A stretch of DNA of 64,000 bases from contig CAVUVH010000001.1 of NCBI GenBank assembly GCA_963744735.1, forward strand, positions 248,001 through 312,000, given 5' to 3'. The DNA is from RPQJ01 sp963744735. Lineage in GTDB: Bacteria > Pseudomonadota > Gammaproteobacteria > Steroidobacterales > Steroidobacteraceae. Below are positions 28,678 through 37,177 of the stretch, piece after piece. The notes beneath the pieces are model-generated. The model made no database searches, was not told the origin of the DNA, and saw only the letters and a list, made by a program, of their open reading frames with translations. The translations under genes were made by a program, and so were the position numbers. Within the stretch, counting starts at the first letter, position 1. Each line of letters begins with the position of its first letter.

Positions 28678-29868
28678 TTACTCCTTGCGGCGCGGCTTCG
28701 CGCCGACGCGCCGGTACGCCTCGCGGAACGGGATGCCCTCGCTCACCACCAGCGCATTCGCTTCCGCGGCGGCGTGGATGTCGTCGTCCATGCGGATCCG
28801 CTCGGGCCGGAACCTGAGCTGTGGAATCGCGGCCGCCATGATGTCGAGCGACTCGAGGCACAGGTCGAGCGAGCGGAACAGCGGCGCCTTGATCAGCTGC
28901 AGGTCACGCTGGTAGCCGGACGGCAGCTTGGCCGTGATGCCGAGCACCTCGGACAGGCAGGCCTGGGCAGTCGCGGTACGACCGCGGATCAGCTCGAACA
29001 CGTCGGGATTGCGCTTCTGCGGCATGATCGACGAGCCGGTGGTGAAGGCGTCCGGCAGGTCGACGAAGCCGAACTCACGCGTATAGAAGAGCAGCAGGTC
29101 CGAGGCCAGGCGGCCGAGGTCCTGCATCAGCAGCGCCACCTGGAACAGGACTTCGGCCTCCGCCTTGCCGCGCGACAGCTGCACGGCCGTGACGGGCTCG
29201 TGATTCGCCGGGAAATCGAGCCGGGTGCGCGTCAGTTCCCGATTCACCGGCAGGTTCGGCGTGCCGTAGCCCGCGGCTGAACCGAGCGGATTCTTCGAGA
29301 TGCGGCGGTGCGAATGACGCAGTCCCTCGACGTCGTCGCGCAGTTCCGCCGCGAAGCCGCCGGCCCACAGCGCCACCGAACTCGGCATCGCCTGCTGCAT
29401 GTGCGTGTAGCCGGGCAGGGCGATCGCGCCCTGCTCGCGCGCCAGGCCGTCGAGTGCGTCGGTCACGCCGTGCGCGGCATCCGCCACCGCCTCGACCGCG
29501 TCCCGCAGGTACAGCCGCAGCGCCGCCAGCACCTGGTCATTGCGCGAGCGGCCCGCGTGCAGGCGCGCGCCGGCCGCGCCGATCCTGCGCGTCAGCAGCG
29601 TCTCGAGCGCGGTCTGGCCGTCCTCCAGCTCCAGCGTGACGGTCCACTCGCCGCGCGCGTGTTCCTGCGCGATCTGCTCGAGTCCGCTGCGGATCGCCGC
29701 GAGGTCCGCCGCCGTCAGCAGTCCGCACTCGTGCAGCATCTCGGCGTGCGCGATCGACGCGCGCACGTCGTAGGCCACCAGGCGGTTGTCCAGCGCATGG
29801 TCCTCGCCGGCGGTGAAGCGCAGCACGCGCTGGTCGAGCGGCGCGCCCTTGTCCCAGAGCCTGGTCAT
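28678..29868 (-). CDS. argH: Argininosuccinate lyase, short form
   Basis: 396 residues from the ATG at 29868, preceded by AAGGA 7-11 nt upstream; an ATG five codons earlier is also possible. Hallmarks: TLELEDGQTALETLL, AGRSRNDQVLAALRLYLRD, the fumarase/aspartase-superfamily loop TGSSIMPQKRNPDVFELIRG with the catalytic Ser, and GYQRDLQLIKAPLF. It splits argininosuccinate to arginine and fumarate. The C-terminus is about 60 residues shorter than in E. coli, like some Xanthomonas-type enzymes. Separated from argB by CTAG repeat B. Confidence 0.94.
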   Translation of the reverse strand: MTRLWDKGAPLDQRVLRFTAGEDHALDNRLVAYDVRASIAHAEMLHECGLLTAADLAAIRSGLEQIAQEHARGEWTVTLELEDGQTALETLLTRRIGAAGARLHAGRSRNDQVLAALRLYLRDAVEAVADAAHGVTDALDGLAREQGAIALPGYTHMQQAMPSSVALWAGGFAAELRDDVEGLRHSHRRISKNPLGSAAGYGTPNLPVNRELTRTRLDFPANHEPVTAVQLSRGKAEAEVLFQVALLMQDLGRLASDLLLFYTREFGFVDLPDAFTTGSSIMPQKRNPDVFELIRGRTATAQACLSEVLGITAKLPSGYQRDLQLIKAPLFRSLDLCLESLDIMAAAIPQLRFRPERIRMDDDIHAAAEANALVVSEGIPFREAYRRVGAKPRRKE

Positions 29869-29898
29869 TTGGTGATCCTTCATGTTGGGAAGGGACCA

Positions 29899-30003
29899 GA
29901 GGTTAGGGACCAGGGACTAGGGCTAGGGGCTAGTCGGAGGTGCAGCTGAACTGGATCCGCAGTGCTCCTCCGACTAGTCCCTAGCCCCTAGTCCCTAGCC
30001 CCT
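29899..30003. repeat. CTAG-rich intergenic repeat B (large inverted repeat)
   Basis: Left arm 29901-29940 ends GGGGCTAGTCGGAGG; right arm 29965-30002 begins CTCCTCCGACTAG and runs through CCCTAGCCCCTAG-type units. The CTAGTCGGAGG core is perfectly inverted around 24 bp of spacer, so the whole element can fold into a long hairpin. It fills the argB-argH intergenic gap. Confidence 0.88.
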
Positions 30004-30005
30004 GC

Positions 30006-30939
30006 TTAATTGCCTTGTTCCGCCGCGGTCAGCGCCTTGGTGTCCGCCACGACCAGCGTGCCCTTGCCTTCGTTGGTGAAGATCTCCGCCAGCAGCGCGT
30101 CCGTCTCGGCGTATGAGATCACGTGCACGCGGCGCACGCCGCCGCGGATCGCCGCCTCGATCGCGCTCGACTTCGGCAGCATGCCGTCGCTGATGGCGCC
30201 TTCCTCGCGCAGCCGGCGCAGGCCCGCCACGTCGGTGAAGGAAATCAGCGACTGCGGATCGGACAGGCGCTCGAGGATGCCCGGGAGCGCCGGTGCACAG
30301 GATCAGCTTCTCGGCGACCAGCGCGCCGCCGATCGCCGCAGCGACCGTGTCCGCGTTGATGTTGAGCAACTGGCCGGTGCTGTCGCACGACAGCGGGCTC
30401 ACCACCGGCATGAAGCCCGCGTCGAGCAGCCGCGTGATCACCGACGCATCGACCGCGTCGATGTCGCCGACCATGCCGTAGTCCACCACTTCGCCGCTGG
30501 CGAGGGTCACCGGTGCGCGCCGGTGCGCCTGCACCAGGCCGCCGTCCACGCCGCACAGTCCCATCGCGGCGATGCCGAACGAGCGGCACAGCGCCAGCAG
30601 CTGGGTGTTGACCAGGCCGTTCAGCACCATGCTGGTGGCGTCGATGGCCGAGGCGTCCGTCACGCGACGGCCCTGCACCATGCGCGTCTCGTGGCCGAGC
30701 CGCGCCGCGATCTCGTCCAGCTGCGGACCGCCGCCATGCACCAGGACGACCCGGATGCCGAGGTGATGCAGGATCGCGACCTGCTCGACGAATGCGCGCA
30801 TCGTCGCGGCATCGCGGAAGGCGCCACCGCCCGCCTTGATCACGAACACCTTGCCCTTGTACATGTGTATGTACGGCGCGGCCCCGCGCAGGGCGCGCAC
30901 CGTGACGGCCTGTTCCACCTTGTGTCCGATCAGCGTCAT
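30006..30939 (-). CDS. argB: Acetylglutamate kinase, one +1 frameshift
   Basis: About 310 residues spliced. The amino-acid-kinase fold is visible: VFVIKAGGGAF, VVLVHGGGPQLDEI, RRVTDASAIDATSMVLNG, LLNINADTVAAAIGGALVAEKLILCTG, DGMLPKSSAIEAAIRGGVRRVHVI, ending EGKGTLVVAD. It phosphorylates N-acetylglutamate. The frame shifts +1 near 30287 (GGG-C-ATC; expected APGILERLSDP). The start at 30939 lies 5 bp after the argF' stop, with GAAGGGG as ribosome-binding site. No fused acetyltransferase domain is present, unlike the NAGS-kinase of some Xanthomonadales. Confidence 0.93.
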
Positions 30940-30944
30940 CGTCC

Positions 30945-31943
30945 TTACCCCTTCAGCAAGCGATAGAGCACGGCCATCTGCACGACCATGCGGTTGGCGG
31001 CCTCGCGGATCACGCGGCTGCGCGCGCCGTCGAGAATTTCGTCGGCGACCGCGACATTGCGGCGCACCGGCAGGCAGTGCATGAAATGACAGTCCGGCCG
31101 GGCGTGCCGGAACCAGCTCTCGCGCACGCACCAGTCGGCGAGCGGCGCGCGCGCCCGGGCCTCGGCCTCGGCGTCGCCATAATGCTGCGGCGATCCCCAT
31201 TCCTTGGCGTAGACGACGTGCGCGCCCTGCAGCGCGGCGTCGCGGTCGCTGGTCTCGCTGACCTGGCCTCCCGTCGCGGCCGCTGCCTGGCGCGCCTTGT
31301 CCATGACGGCGGCGGGCAACGCGTAGCCTTCGGGCCGCAGCACGACCACGTCCATGCCGCGCTGGGCCGCCATGTGCACCGTCGCCGCCGGGACGGCGAG
31401 CGGCAGCGCGCGCGGATGCGACACCCAGCTCAGCACGAACCGGCCGCGGCGCGGCACGTCGAGGTCGTCCATGGTCTTCCAGTCGGCGAGCGCCTGGCAC
31501 GGATGGTTGACCGCCGACTCCAGGTTCACCAGCGGCTTCGGGCACAGTCCCGCCATGCGCATGAACTGTTCCTCGGCGAGGTCCGCCGCGAGGTCCTTGC
31601 CCTCGGCGAACGAGCGGATGCCGAGCGCGTCGCAGTAGGACGCCAGCACCGGGATCGCCTCGCGCACGTGCTCGGCCGCCGCGCCGTTCATCACCGCGCC
31701 GTCGCGGGTCTCGACGTTCCAGGTGCCCGCGCCCGGCGTCACCACGAACGCCGTGCCGCCGAGCCGCTGCATGCCGGCCTGGAACGAGGCCAGCGTGCGC
31801 AGCGACGGGTTCAGGAACAGCAGGCCGAGGATCTTGCCGGCGAGCGCCGTGGGCTCGGGCCGGTCCTGCAGCCGCTGCGCGAGCGCCAGCAGGTCGGTGA
31901 CCTCGTCGCGGGAGAAATGTGCCAGGTCGAGGAAGCGCTGCAT
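30945..31943 (-). CDS. argF': N-acetylornithine carbamoyltransferase-type enzyme
   Basis: 332 residues. The carbamoyl-phosphate motif is SLRTLASFQAGM (not the STRT of ordinary ornithine transcarbamylases), followed by AVNHPCQALADW and HCLPVRRNV, the pattern of the Xanthomonas-type acetylornithine (and Bacteroides succinylornithine) transcarbamylases. If so it makes N-acetylcitrulline, and the pathway then needs a deacetylase acting on acetylcitrulline; no argE-like gene is in the window. Acetyl versus succinyl preference cannot be decided by eye. Co-directional with argD, argB and argH. Confidence 0.88.
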   Translation of the reverse strand: MQRFLDLAHFSRDEVTDLLALAQRLQDRPEPTALAGKILGLLFLNPSLRTLASFQAGMQRLGGTAFVVTPGAGTWNVETRDGAVMNGAAAEHVREAIPVLASYCDALGIRSFAEGKDLAADLAEEQFMRMAGLCPKPLVNLESAVNHPCQALADWKTMDDLDVPRRGRFVLSWVSHPRALPLAVPAATVHMAAQRGMDVVVLRPEGYALPAAVMDKARQAAAATGGQVSETSDRDAALQGAHVVYAKEWGSPQHYGDAEAEARARAPLADWCVRESWFRHARPDCHFMHCLPVRRNVAVADEILDGARSRVIREAANRMVVQMAVLYRLLKG

Positions 31944-31946
31944 GGA

Positions 31947-31992
31947 AGATAGGGGATAGGGATTAGGGGATAGGGGTTAGTCGGAGGTGCGG
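31947..31992. repeat. CTAG-type repeat C, single arm
   Basis: Tandem AGGGGATAGGGATTAGGGGATAG-type units end in TTAGTCGGAGGTGC, the same core as repeats A and B, but no matching inverted arm is present before argD ends at 32024. It lies between argD and argF'. Confidence 0.75.
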
Positions 31993-32023
31993 TGCGAGAT
32001 TACCGTTCAGCTGCGCCGGTGAC

Positions 32024-33202
32024 TCAGGCGGGCAGGGAGGCGAGCGCGTCGCGCAGTGCCGCCACGTGCCGGGCCTCGAGCACGTACGGCGCGAGGATGC
32101 GGACGACCTGCGGGTCGCCGCTGGTGCCGGTCAGGATGTCGTGCCGTTCGAGCAGCTCACGCTGCACGTCCTTCGCCGGCCGGCGGGTGCGCAGCCCCAG
32201 CAGGAAACCCGCGCCCTGCGTGCCGACCACCGGCCCGACCACGCAGCTGTCGCGCAGCTGTCGCGACAGCTCGCGCACGTTCGCGAGCAGGCCCTCGCTC
32301 TCGATGATGTCCACCACGGTCTCGATCATCGCGCAGGCCATCGGGCCGCCGCCGAAGGTCGTGCCCAGGTCGTCGATGCGCAGGTGCTGCGCCACGTGAT
32401 CGGCCAGCAGCAGGGCGGCGCACGGAAAGCCCGCACCGAGCGCCTTGGCCGTCGTGATCATGTCGGGCGCGACGCCGTACATGTTTGCCGCAAACGGGAA
32501 CCCGGTGCGGCCCATGCCGCACTGCACTTCGTCGAAGATCAGCTGCGCGCAGGTCGCGGTGCAGCGCGCCCGCAGGGCCGCGAGGAACGGCTCGCCCAGG
32601 TCGCGTGCGCCGGCCACGCCCTGCACCGGCTCGACGATGACTGCGGCCGTGTCCGTGCCGATCACGCGCTCGATGGCGGCCAGGTCGCCGCGCGGCAGGA
32701 ACTCGACGTCGAACGGCGCCTGCGGAAAGCCGTACCACTTCTGAGCCGCGCCCCAGGTCACGGCGCCCGCCGCCGCGGTGCGGCCGTGGAAGCTGCCTTC
32801 GACCGCGACGACCTTGCGCCGCCCGGTGATGCGCAGGGCCAGCTTCAGCGCATTCTCGTTGGCCTCGGCGCCGGTGTTGATGAAGAACGCCGTGTTGAGG
32901 CCGAGGCCGGCGAAACGCGTCAGGCGCAGCGCCGCGCGCGCGCGCACCTCGAGCGGCACCGCGTTGCTCTGGAAGATCAGCGTCCTTGCCTGCTGCTCCA
33001 GTGCGGCCAGCAGCCGCGGATGCGAATAGCCCAGCGCCGCGACGGCATGCCCGCCATACAGGTCGAGCACCTGGCGGCCGTCCCGTGTGTGCAGGTACAC
33101 GCCCGCGGCGTCCACGACGTCGAGCGACCACTGCGCATAGACCGGCGCGAGGTGGTCCGCGGGCGGGACCCACCGTGTCGGCGCCGCCTGCATCAGGTCC
33201 AT
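32024..33202 (-). CDS. argD: Acetylornithine aminotransferase-type class III aminotransferase
   Basis: 392 residues from the ATG at 33202, which overlaps the argC stop. Class-III PLP aminotransferase features: DLYGGHAVAALGYSHPRL, FFINTGAEANENALKLA, VAVEGSFHGRTAAA, AVIVEPVQGVAG, LIFDEVQCGMGRTG and the PLP-lysine segment PDMITTAKALGAGFPCAALL, then TTFGGGPMACA. It converts N-acetylglutamate semialdehyde to N-acetylornithine. The frame is intact. Confidence 0.94.
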   Translation of the reverse strand: MDLMQAAPTRWVPPADHLAPVYAQWSLDVVDAAGVYLHTRDGRQVLDLYGGHAVAALGYSHPRLLAALEQQARTLIFQSNAVPLEVRARAALRLTRFAGLGLNTAFFINTGAEANENALKLALRITGRRKVVAVEGSFHGRTAAAGAVTWGAAQKWYGFPQAPFDVEFLPRGDLAAIERVIGTDTAAVIVEPVQGVAGARDLGEPFLAALRARCTATCAQLIFDEVQCGMGRTGFPFAANMYGVAPDMITTAKALGAGFPCAALLLADHVAQHLRIDDLGTTFGGGPMACAMIETVVDIIESEGLLANVRELSRQLRDSCVVGPVVGTQGAGFLLGLRTRRPAKDVQRELLERHDILTGTSGDPQVVRILAPYVLEARHVAALRDALASLPA

Positions 33203-34260
33203 CCCGGCGCCGGCGCGAGCAGCCCCGCCGTCTCCTCGTGGCCGAACATCCGGTTCATCCACTGCACGGCTCCGCCGGCCGCGCCCTTGGTCAGGTTGTC
33301 GAGTACGCACACGACGGCCACCGTGCGGCCGTTGCTGACGCCCGACAGCTCGGCGAAGTTGCTTGCCACGACGTCCTTCATGCGTGGCATCTCGCCGCCG
33401 ACGCGGACGAAGAACGACTGGTCGTAGAACTCACGCAGCGCAGCCACCAGCTCGTGCGTGGTCAGGGACTGCTGCAGCTCGGCCTGCACCGTGACGTGAA
33501 TGCCGCGCGCAAACGGCCCGGAATGCGGCACGAACGCGAACTCTGCCGGCGTGCCCGACGCGGCGGCGGCGAGTGCGGTGATCTCCGGCACATGGCGGTG
33601 GGCCAGCGCGTTGTAGGCATAGAGGTCGCCATGCCGCTGCGGATGATGCGTCCCCGCGACCGGCTGGCGGCCCGAGCCGGTGCTGCCGGTGACGCCACTG
33701 ACGAACAGCCGTGGCTCGACCAGGCCGAGCGACAGCAGCGGCACGCAGGCCAGCAGCACCGCCGTGGCAAAGCAGCCCGGATGGGCGACGTGCGGGGTGG
33801 TGAGCGCGTTCAGGTGCTCGGGCACGGCGCAGGTGAACTCGTCGATGCGGGCCGGCGCGCCGTGCGCATGCTTGTACACCGCTGCATACGCCTCGGCGCT
33901 CGGATAACGAAAGTCGGCGGAAATGTCGACGACACGCGCTGCCGTGCCTGCCTGCTCGGCGGCATTGAGCAGCCGGTCGATCAGTGCGGCCGACACCCCG
34001 TGCGGCGCAGCGGAGAAGACCGCGGTCGCCGGATTTGCGGTCACGTACTCCAGCACCTCGTCATGGCTGGCAAACCGCAGGTGCGGCAGCGCCGGCTGCA
34101 GATGGCGGAAGAACTGCGCCACCGGTTCGTCCGGCTGGCTGTCCGAGGCGATGGCCGCCAGGTCGAAGTACGGGTGCGCCGCGAGCAGGCGCAGCAGCTC
34201 GCCGGCAACGTAACCGGTGCCGCCCAGCACGATGGCCGGTGTGCGCGTGCCGCGGCTCAT
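33193..34260 (-). CDS. argC: N-acetyl-gamma-glutamyl-phosphate reductase
   Basis: 355 residues. The N-terminal Rossmann motif VLGGTGYVAGELLRLLAAHP is followed by the catalytic-cysteine segment HVAHPGCFATAVLLA and by VTGSTGSGRQPVAGTHHPQR. It reduces N-acetylglutamyl phosphate to the semialdehyde with NADPH. The ATG overlaps the stop of the upstream P-loop gene (ATGA) and its own stop overlaps the argD start, so translation of the three is probably coupled. Confidence 0.95.
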   Translation of the reverse strand: MSRGTRTPAIVLGGTGYVAGELLRLLAAHPYFDLAAIASDSQPDEPVAQFFRHLQPALPHLRFASHDEVLEYVTANPATAVFSAAPHGVSAALIDRLLNAAEQAGTAARVVDISADFRYPSAEAYAAVYKHAHGAPARIDEFTCAVPEHLNALTTPHVAHPGCFATAVLLACVPLLSLGLVEPRLFVSGVTGSTGSGRQPVAGTHHPQRHGDLYAYNALAHRHVPEITALAAAASGTPAEFAFVPHSGPFARGIHVTVQAELQQSLTTHELVAALREFYDQSFFVRVGGEMPRMKDVVASNFAELSGVSNGRTVAVVCVLDNLTKGAAGGAVQWMNRMFGHEETAGLLAPAPGWT

Positions 34261-35342
34261 GCGCTGACGGCCTGCACGGGCTGTGCCGCGAGCCCGAGCG
34301 AGTCGATGATGTAGTCACCGAGCGCTGCGCCGGCCGTGATCGCGTTGAAGGCGCGCACCTGCATCTGCTGCTCGATGATGTTGACGCCCACGGCGTTGTC
34401 GGTGGCCGGCCCGGTGACGGCGCCCGGCTCGATGCCGAACCGCTCGCGCAGCAGCTTGACGCCGCCCCAGGCTGCGACCGGGTCGTTGGCCGACAGGATC
34501 ACCGAGGTCAGCGAGCGGGCGATGTCCGCCGCCGACAGGATCGCCTCGACGCCGTAGGCGCCGAGGATGCCGTCGCCCAGCTCGAACACGACGACATCGG
34601 GCTTGCCCTGCGTCATTTCCGTGAGCATCGTGCGGGTCAGCGCCGGTCCCGACGCGGCCGTGGTCGTGACGATGCCGAAGTCGGTGAAGATCTGGCTGCG
34701 CCGCGCGCCGGCGTCTTCCATGGCCAGGATGTCGCGCCGCAGGGAGACGCCGGTGGCCTTGAAGGCGTGGACCGCCAGGCCGCGATGCCGCATGCGGCTG
34801 ACGATGGCGCAGGCCGCGGCGGTCTTGCCGGCTTCCATGCAGGTGCCGGCCAGCGCCACCACGGGCACGCCGTGCGTGTCGAGCGTCGCCGCCTGGTCGA
34901 GCCGGCGATAGCCGATCCGCGCCGGCACGCCGATGCGTTCGCCGAGGAACGGGAACTGCAGCACGCAGCCGAGCACGCGGGCGTTGAACGGCTGTCCCTT
35001 GTCGGGGTTCACCGAGTCGCAGATGCCGAGCACACCGCCGATGTTGAGCACCTGGATCACGTCGCCGACGCTGACCTTCTCGGGGATGTGGCCCGAGTAG
35101 CCGAACAGCGCCTGCCGGTGCCCGAGCGCGCCGACGATCACGTCGCCCTTCGAGACCTTGGCCATGCGGCCGCTGGTCAGCTCGAGCGTGTTGTAGGTCG
35201 ACTTGTTGTTCAGGATCTCGACCACCAGCACCACGCCTTCCTCGCACGGAAAGTCGGTGGTGGCGACGCGCAGCTCGTGGCTCAGGCCGCAGGCCTGGGC
35301 GATCGAGGCGATCTTGTCGACGACGACGGTCTTCATCTGCAT
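34257..35342 (-). CDS. DUF1611/DgcN-like P-loop protein inside the arginine operon
   Basis: 361 residues, intact; start ATG 35342, with a second possible ATG at 35336. An N-terminal beta-rich domain (about 1-130; KGDVIVGALGHRQALFGYSGHIP) is followed by a P-loop domain: Walker A-like ALAGTCMEAGKTAAACAIV (GxxxxGKT), VHAFKATGVSLRRD, and DVVVFELGDGILGAYGVEAIL where a Walker B or catalytic acidic residue may lie. It resembles the P-loop domain of the DUF1611/DgcN group. It is translationally coupled to argC (ATGA) and follows argG, so a role in arginine or amidated-intermediate metabolism is likely, but the reaction is unknown. Confidence 0.75.
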   Translation of the reverse strand: MQMKTVVVDKIASIAQACGLSHELRVATTDFPCEEGVVLVVEILNNKSTYNTLELTSGRMAKVSKGDVIVGALGHRQALFGYSGHIPEKVSVGDVIQVLNIGGVLGICDSVNPDKGQPFNARVLGCVLQFPFLGERIGVPARIGYRRLDQAATLDTHGVPVVALAGTCMEAGKTAAACAIVSRMRHRGLAVHAFKATGVSLRRDILAMEDAGARRSQIFTDFGIVTTTAASGPALTRTMLTEMTQGKPDVVVFELGDGILGAYGVEAILSAADIARSLTSVILSANDPVAAWGGVKLLRERFGIEPGAVTGPATDNAVGVNIIEQQMQVRAFNAITAGAALGDYIIDSLGLAAQPVQAVSA

Positions 35343-35370
35343 GTGAGAGTTCCCCCGGCCCGCGGCGGTG

Positions 35371-36588
35371 TCACTGGCGTCCGGCGCGGGTGTAGAAGAT
35401 GCCGGGCAGCGCCAGCATCTTGGAAAAGCCGTGGGCTTCGGCCGCGGTCCATTCGCCGGCGGATTCGCCGTAGGCGCCCTTGGATGCCTTCATCAGCGAG
35501 TACGGCGAGGCCGTGCCCTCGACGAACACGACGCCCGGACGGAACAGCAGGTGCACCTCGCCCGTGACGCGCTGCTGCGTCGAGACGAAGAACGCCTCCA
35601 TGTCGCGGCACACCGGGTCGAGGTGCTGGCCTTCATGCACGAGGTCGCCGTAGGGCCCGGCGAGCATGTCCTTCATGCGCGCCTGCCGCGCCGACAGCAC
35701 CAGCTTCTCGAGCTCGCGGTGCGCGGTCAGCAGCACTTCCGCGGCCGGCGCCTCGAACGCCACCCGGCCCTTGAAGCCGATGATGGTGTCGCCCAGGTGG
35801 ATGCCGCGGCCGACGCCGAAGCGCGCGCCGATCGTCTCGACCTGCTCGATCAGCGTGACCGCATCGAGCGGGCGGCCGTCGAGCGAGCAGGGCACGCCGG
35901 CCTGGAAGCCGATCGTGTGGCGCTCGGCCGCCTGCGGCTGCGCGAATGCGTCGCGGGTCAGGACCCAGGCGGAGTCGGGAATGCAGGTGTCGGACACCAG
36001 TGTTTCCTTGCCGCCGATCGTGACGCCCCAGAGGCCGCGGTTGACCGAGTAGGCCGCGCCGAACGGCGGCACGGGCAGGCGGCGGCCCTGCAGGTACTCG
36101 AGCTGCTCCGGCCGCTTGAACGCGCGGTCGCGCACCGGGGCCAGGATCTCGAGCTCGGGCGCCAGCGTGCGCAGCGCCACCTCGAACCGCACCTGGTCGT
36201 TGCCCGCCGCCGTCGAGCCGTGCGCCACCACGTCCGTGCCGAGTTGCCGCGCAAACTGCGCGACCGTCTGCGCCTGCAGCACGCGCTCGGCGCCGACGCA
36301 CAGCGGATACAGGTTGCCGCGCCGCACGTTGCCCATGATCAGGTACTGCAGCACCTGGCTGAAGTACGCGGGCCGGGCGTCGACGAGGTGATGGGCGACG
36401 GCGCCCAGCGTCTTCGATCGCTCTTCCAGTACGCGCGCGGCCTCCTCGTCGATGCCGCCGGTGTTGACCGTCAGCGTGACGATCGGGCGGCCGTAGGTCT
36501 CCGCCAGCCAGGGCACGCAGAAGGACGTGTCCAGGCCGCCGGAAAAAGCGAGCAGGATGGGCTTGGCGCCCGGGGCTGTCGTGGTCAT
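35371..36588 (-). CDS. argG: Argininosuccinate synthase
   Basis: 405 residues with the N-type ATP-pyrophosphatase loop LLAFSGGLDTSFCVPWL, the citrulline/aspartate-binding region AHGSTAAGNDQVRFEVALRTLAP and KRPEQLEYLQG. It joins citrulline and aspartate at the cost of ATP. It lies between argR (10 bp gap) and the P-loop gene, in the same direction, so it is probably in the ArgR-controlled transcript. Confidence 0.93.
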   Translation of the reverse strand: MTTTAPGAKPILLAFSGGLDTSFCVPWLAETYGRPIVTLTVNTGGIDEEAARVLEERSKTLGAVAHHLVDARPAYFSQVLQYLIMGNVRRGNLYPLCVGAERVLQAQTVAQFARQLGTDVVAHGSTAAGNDQVRFEVALRTLAPELEILAPVRDRAFKRPEQLEYLQGRRLPVPPFGAAYSVNRGLWGVTIGGKETLVSDTCIPDSAWVLTRDAFAQPQAAERHTIGFQAGVPCSLDGRPLDAVTLIEQVETIGARFGVGRGIHLGDTIIGFKGRVAFEAPAAEVLLTAHRELEKLVLSARQARMKDMLAGPYGDLVHEGQHLDPVCRDMEAFFVSTQQRVTGEVHLLFRPGVVFVEGTASPYSLMKASKGAYGESAGEWTAAEAHGFSKMLALPGIFYTRAGRQ

Positions 36589-36598
36589 CGGGGGGCTC

Positions 36599-37054
36599 TC
36601 AGCGGCCGAAGTGGGAACGCAGGTGGTCGTGCAGGCGGCGCTGGGCGCGGCCGCTTTCCGTGGCGACGAAGATGGTGTCGTCGCCGGCGATGGTGCCGAC
36701 GACTTCCGGCCAGCGCGCCTTGTCGAGCGCGATCGCCACGCTCTGCGCCGTGCCCGTGGCGGTGCGCAGCACCGTCAGCGTCGGCCCGGCGGCCCGGTAA
36801 CCCTTGACGAACGAGCGAACCGTCTCGAAGTGGCTGGGCGTGAGCGCATCCTCGACCGCCGGCAGCAGGTAGCGGTCGGCGCCCTTGACCACGCCCAGCT
36901 CGCGCAGGTCGCGGCTGACGCTCGACTGCGTGGCGTCATGGCCCTCGCGGTGCAGCAGGGCAACCAGCTCGGCCTGGCGTGCCACGGCATTGCGCCGCAG
37001 GATGCGCACGATGGCGTCCCGCCGCAGGGCCTGGGCATTGAGGTCGGTGGTCAA
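36599..37054 (-). CDS. argR: Arginine repressor ArgR
   Basis: 151 residues from a TTG at 37054 (the only plausible start; no ATG is near). An N-terminal winged-helix part RRDAIVRILRRNAVARQAELVALL...ATQSSVSRDLRELGVVKG with the family signature SSVSRDLRELG is followed by a C-terminal hexamerisation/arginine-binding domain with TGTAQSVAIALD and GTIAGDDTIFVA, containing the GDDT motif for arginine. It heads the arg cluster and is preceded by two ArgR boxes, indicating autorepression. Confidence 0.95.
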   Translation of the reverse strand: MTTDLNAQALRRDAIVRILRRNAVARQAELVALLHREGHDATQSSVSRDLRELGVVKGADRYLLPAVEDALTPSHFETVRSFVKGYRAAGPTLTVLRTATGTAQSVAIALDKARWPEVVGTIAGDDTIFVATESGRAQRRLHDHLRSHFGR

Positions 37055-37072
37055 GGGTCGGGTATCCGGAGC

Positions 37073-37120
37073 TTTGAATAAAAGGTGCGCAAATGTGCAT
37101 AATTATGCAGACGCTGTCAA
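37073..37120 (-). promoter_or_regulatory. Tandem ARG boxes and -35 element upstream of argR
   Basis: Two 18-bp sites are separated by exactly 3 bp (AAA), the classic ArgR layout. Box 1 (37094-37111) contains the perfect palindrome TGCATAATTATGCA (37096-37109). Box 2 (37073-37090) has a perfect left half TTTGAATAAAA but a degraded right half. On the minus strand a perfect TTGACA (-35) lies at 37120-37115, so box 1 falls between it and a weak -10 near 37097-37092. ArgR binding would block the promoter of argR and the downstream arg genes. Confidence 0.85.
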
Positions 37121-37126
37121 GCCTGT

Positions 37127-37165
37127 GCCGGGCGGCCTGCGGCCGGGCCGCCCGGCCTGCGGCAC
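37127..37165. other. Strong GC hairpin between tamB and argR
   Basis: GCCGGGCGGCC and GGCCGCCCGGC form an 11-bp stem around an 8-nt loop, with outer GTGCCG/CGGCAC able to add competing pairs. It lies just after the tamB stop on the minus strand and lacks a T-tract, so it may be a Rho-dependent end or a processing stop rather than an intrinsic terminator. Confidence 0.5.
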
Positions 37166-37177
37166 GGGCAGGGCCTG

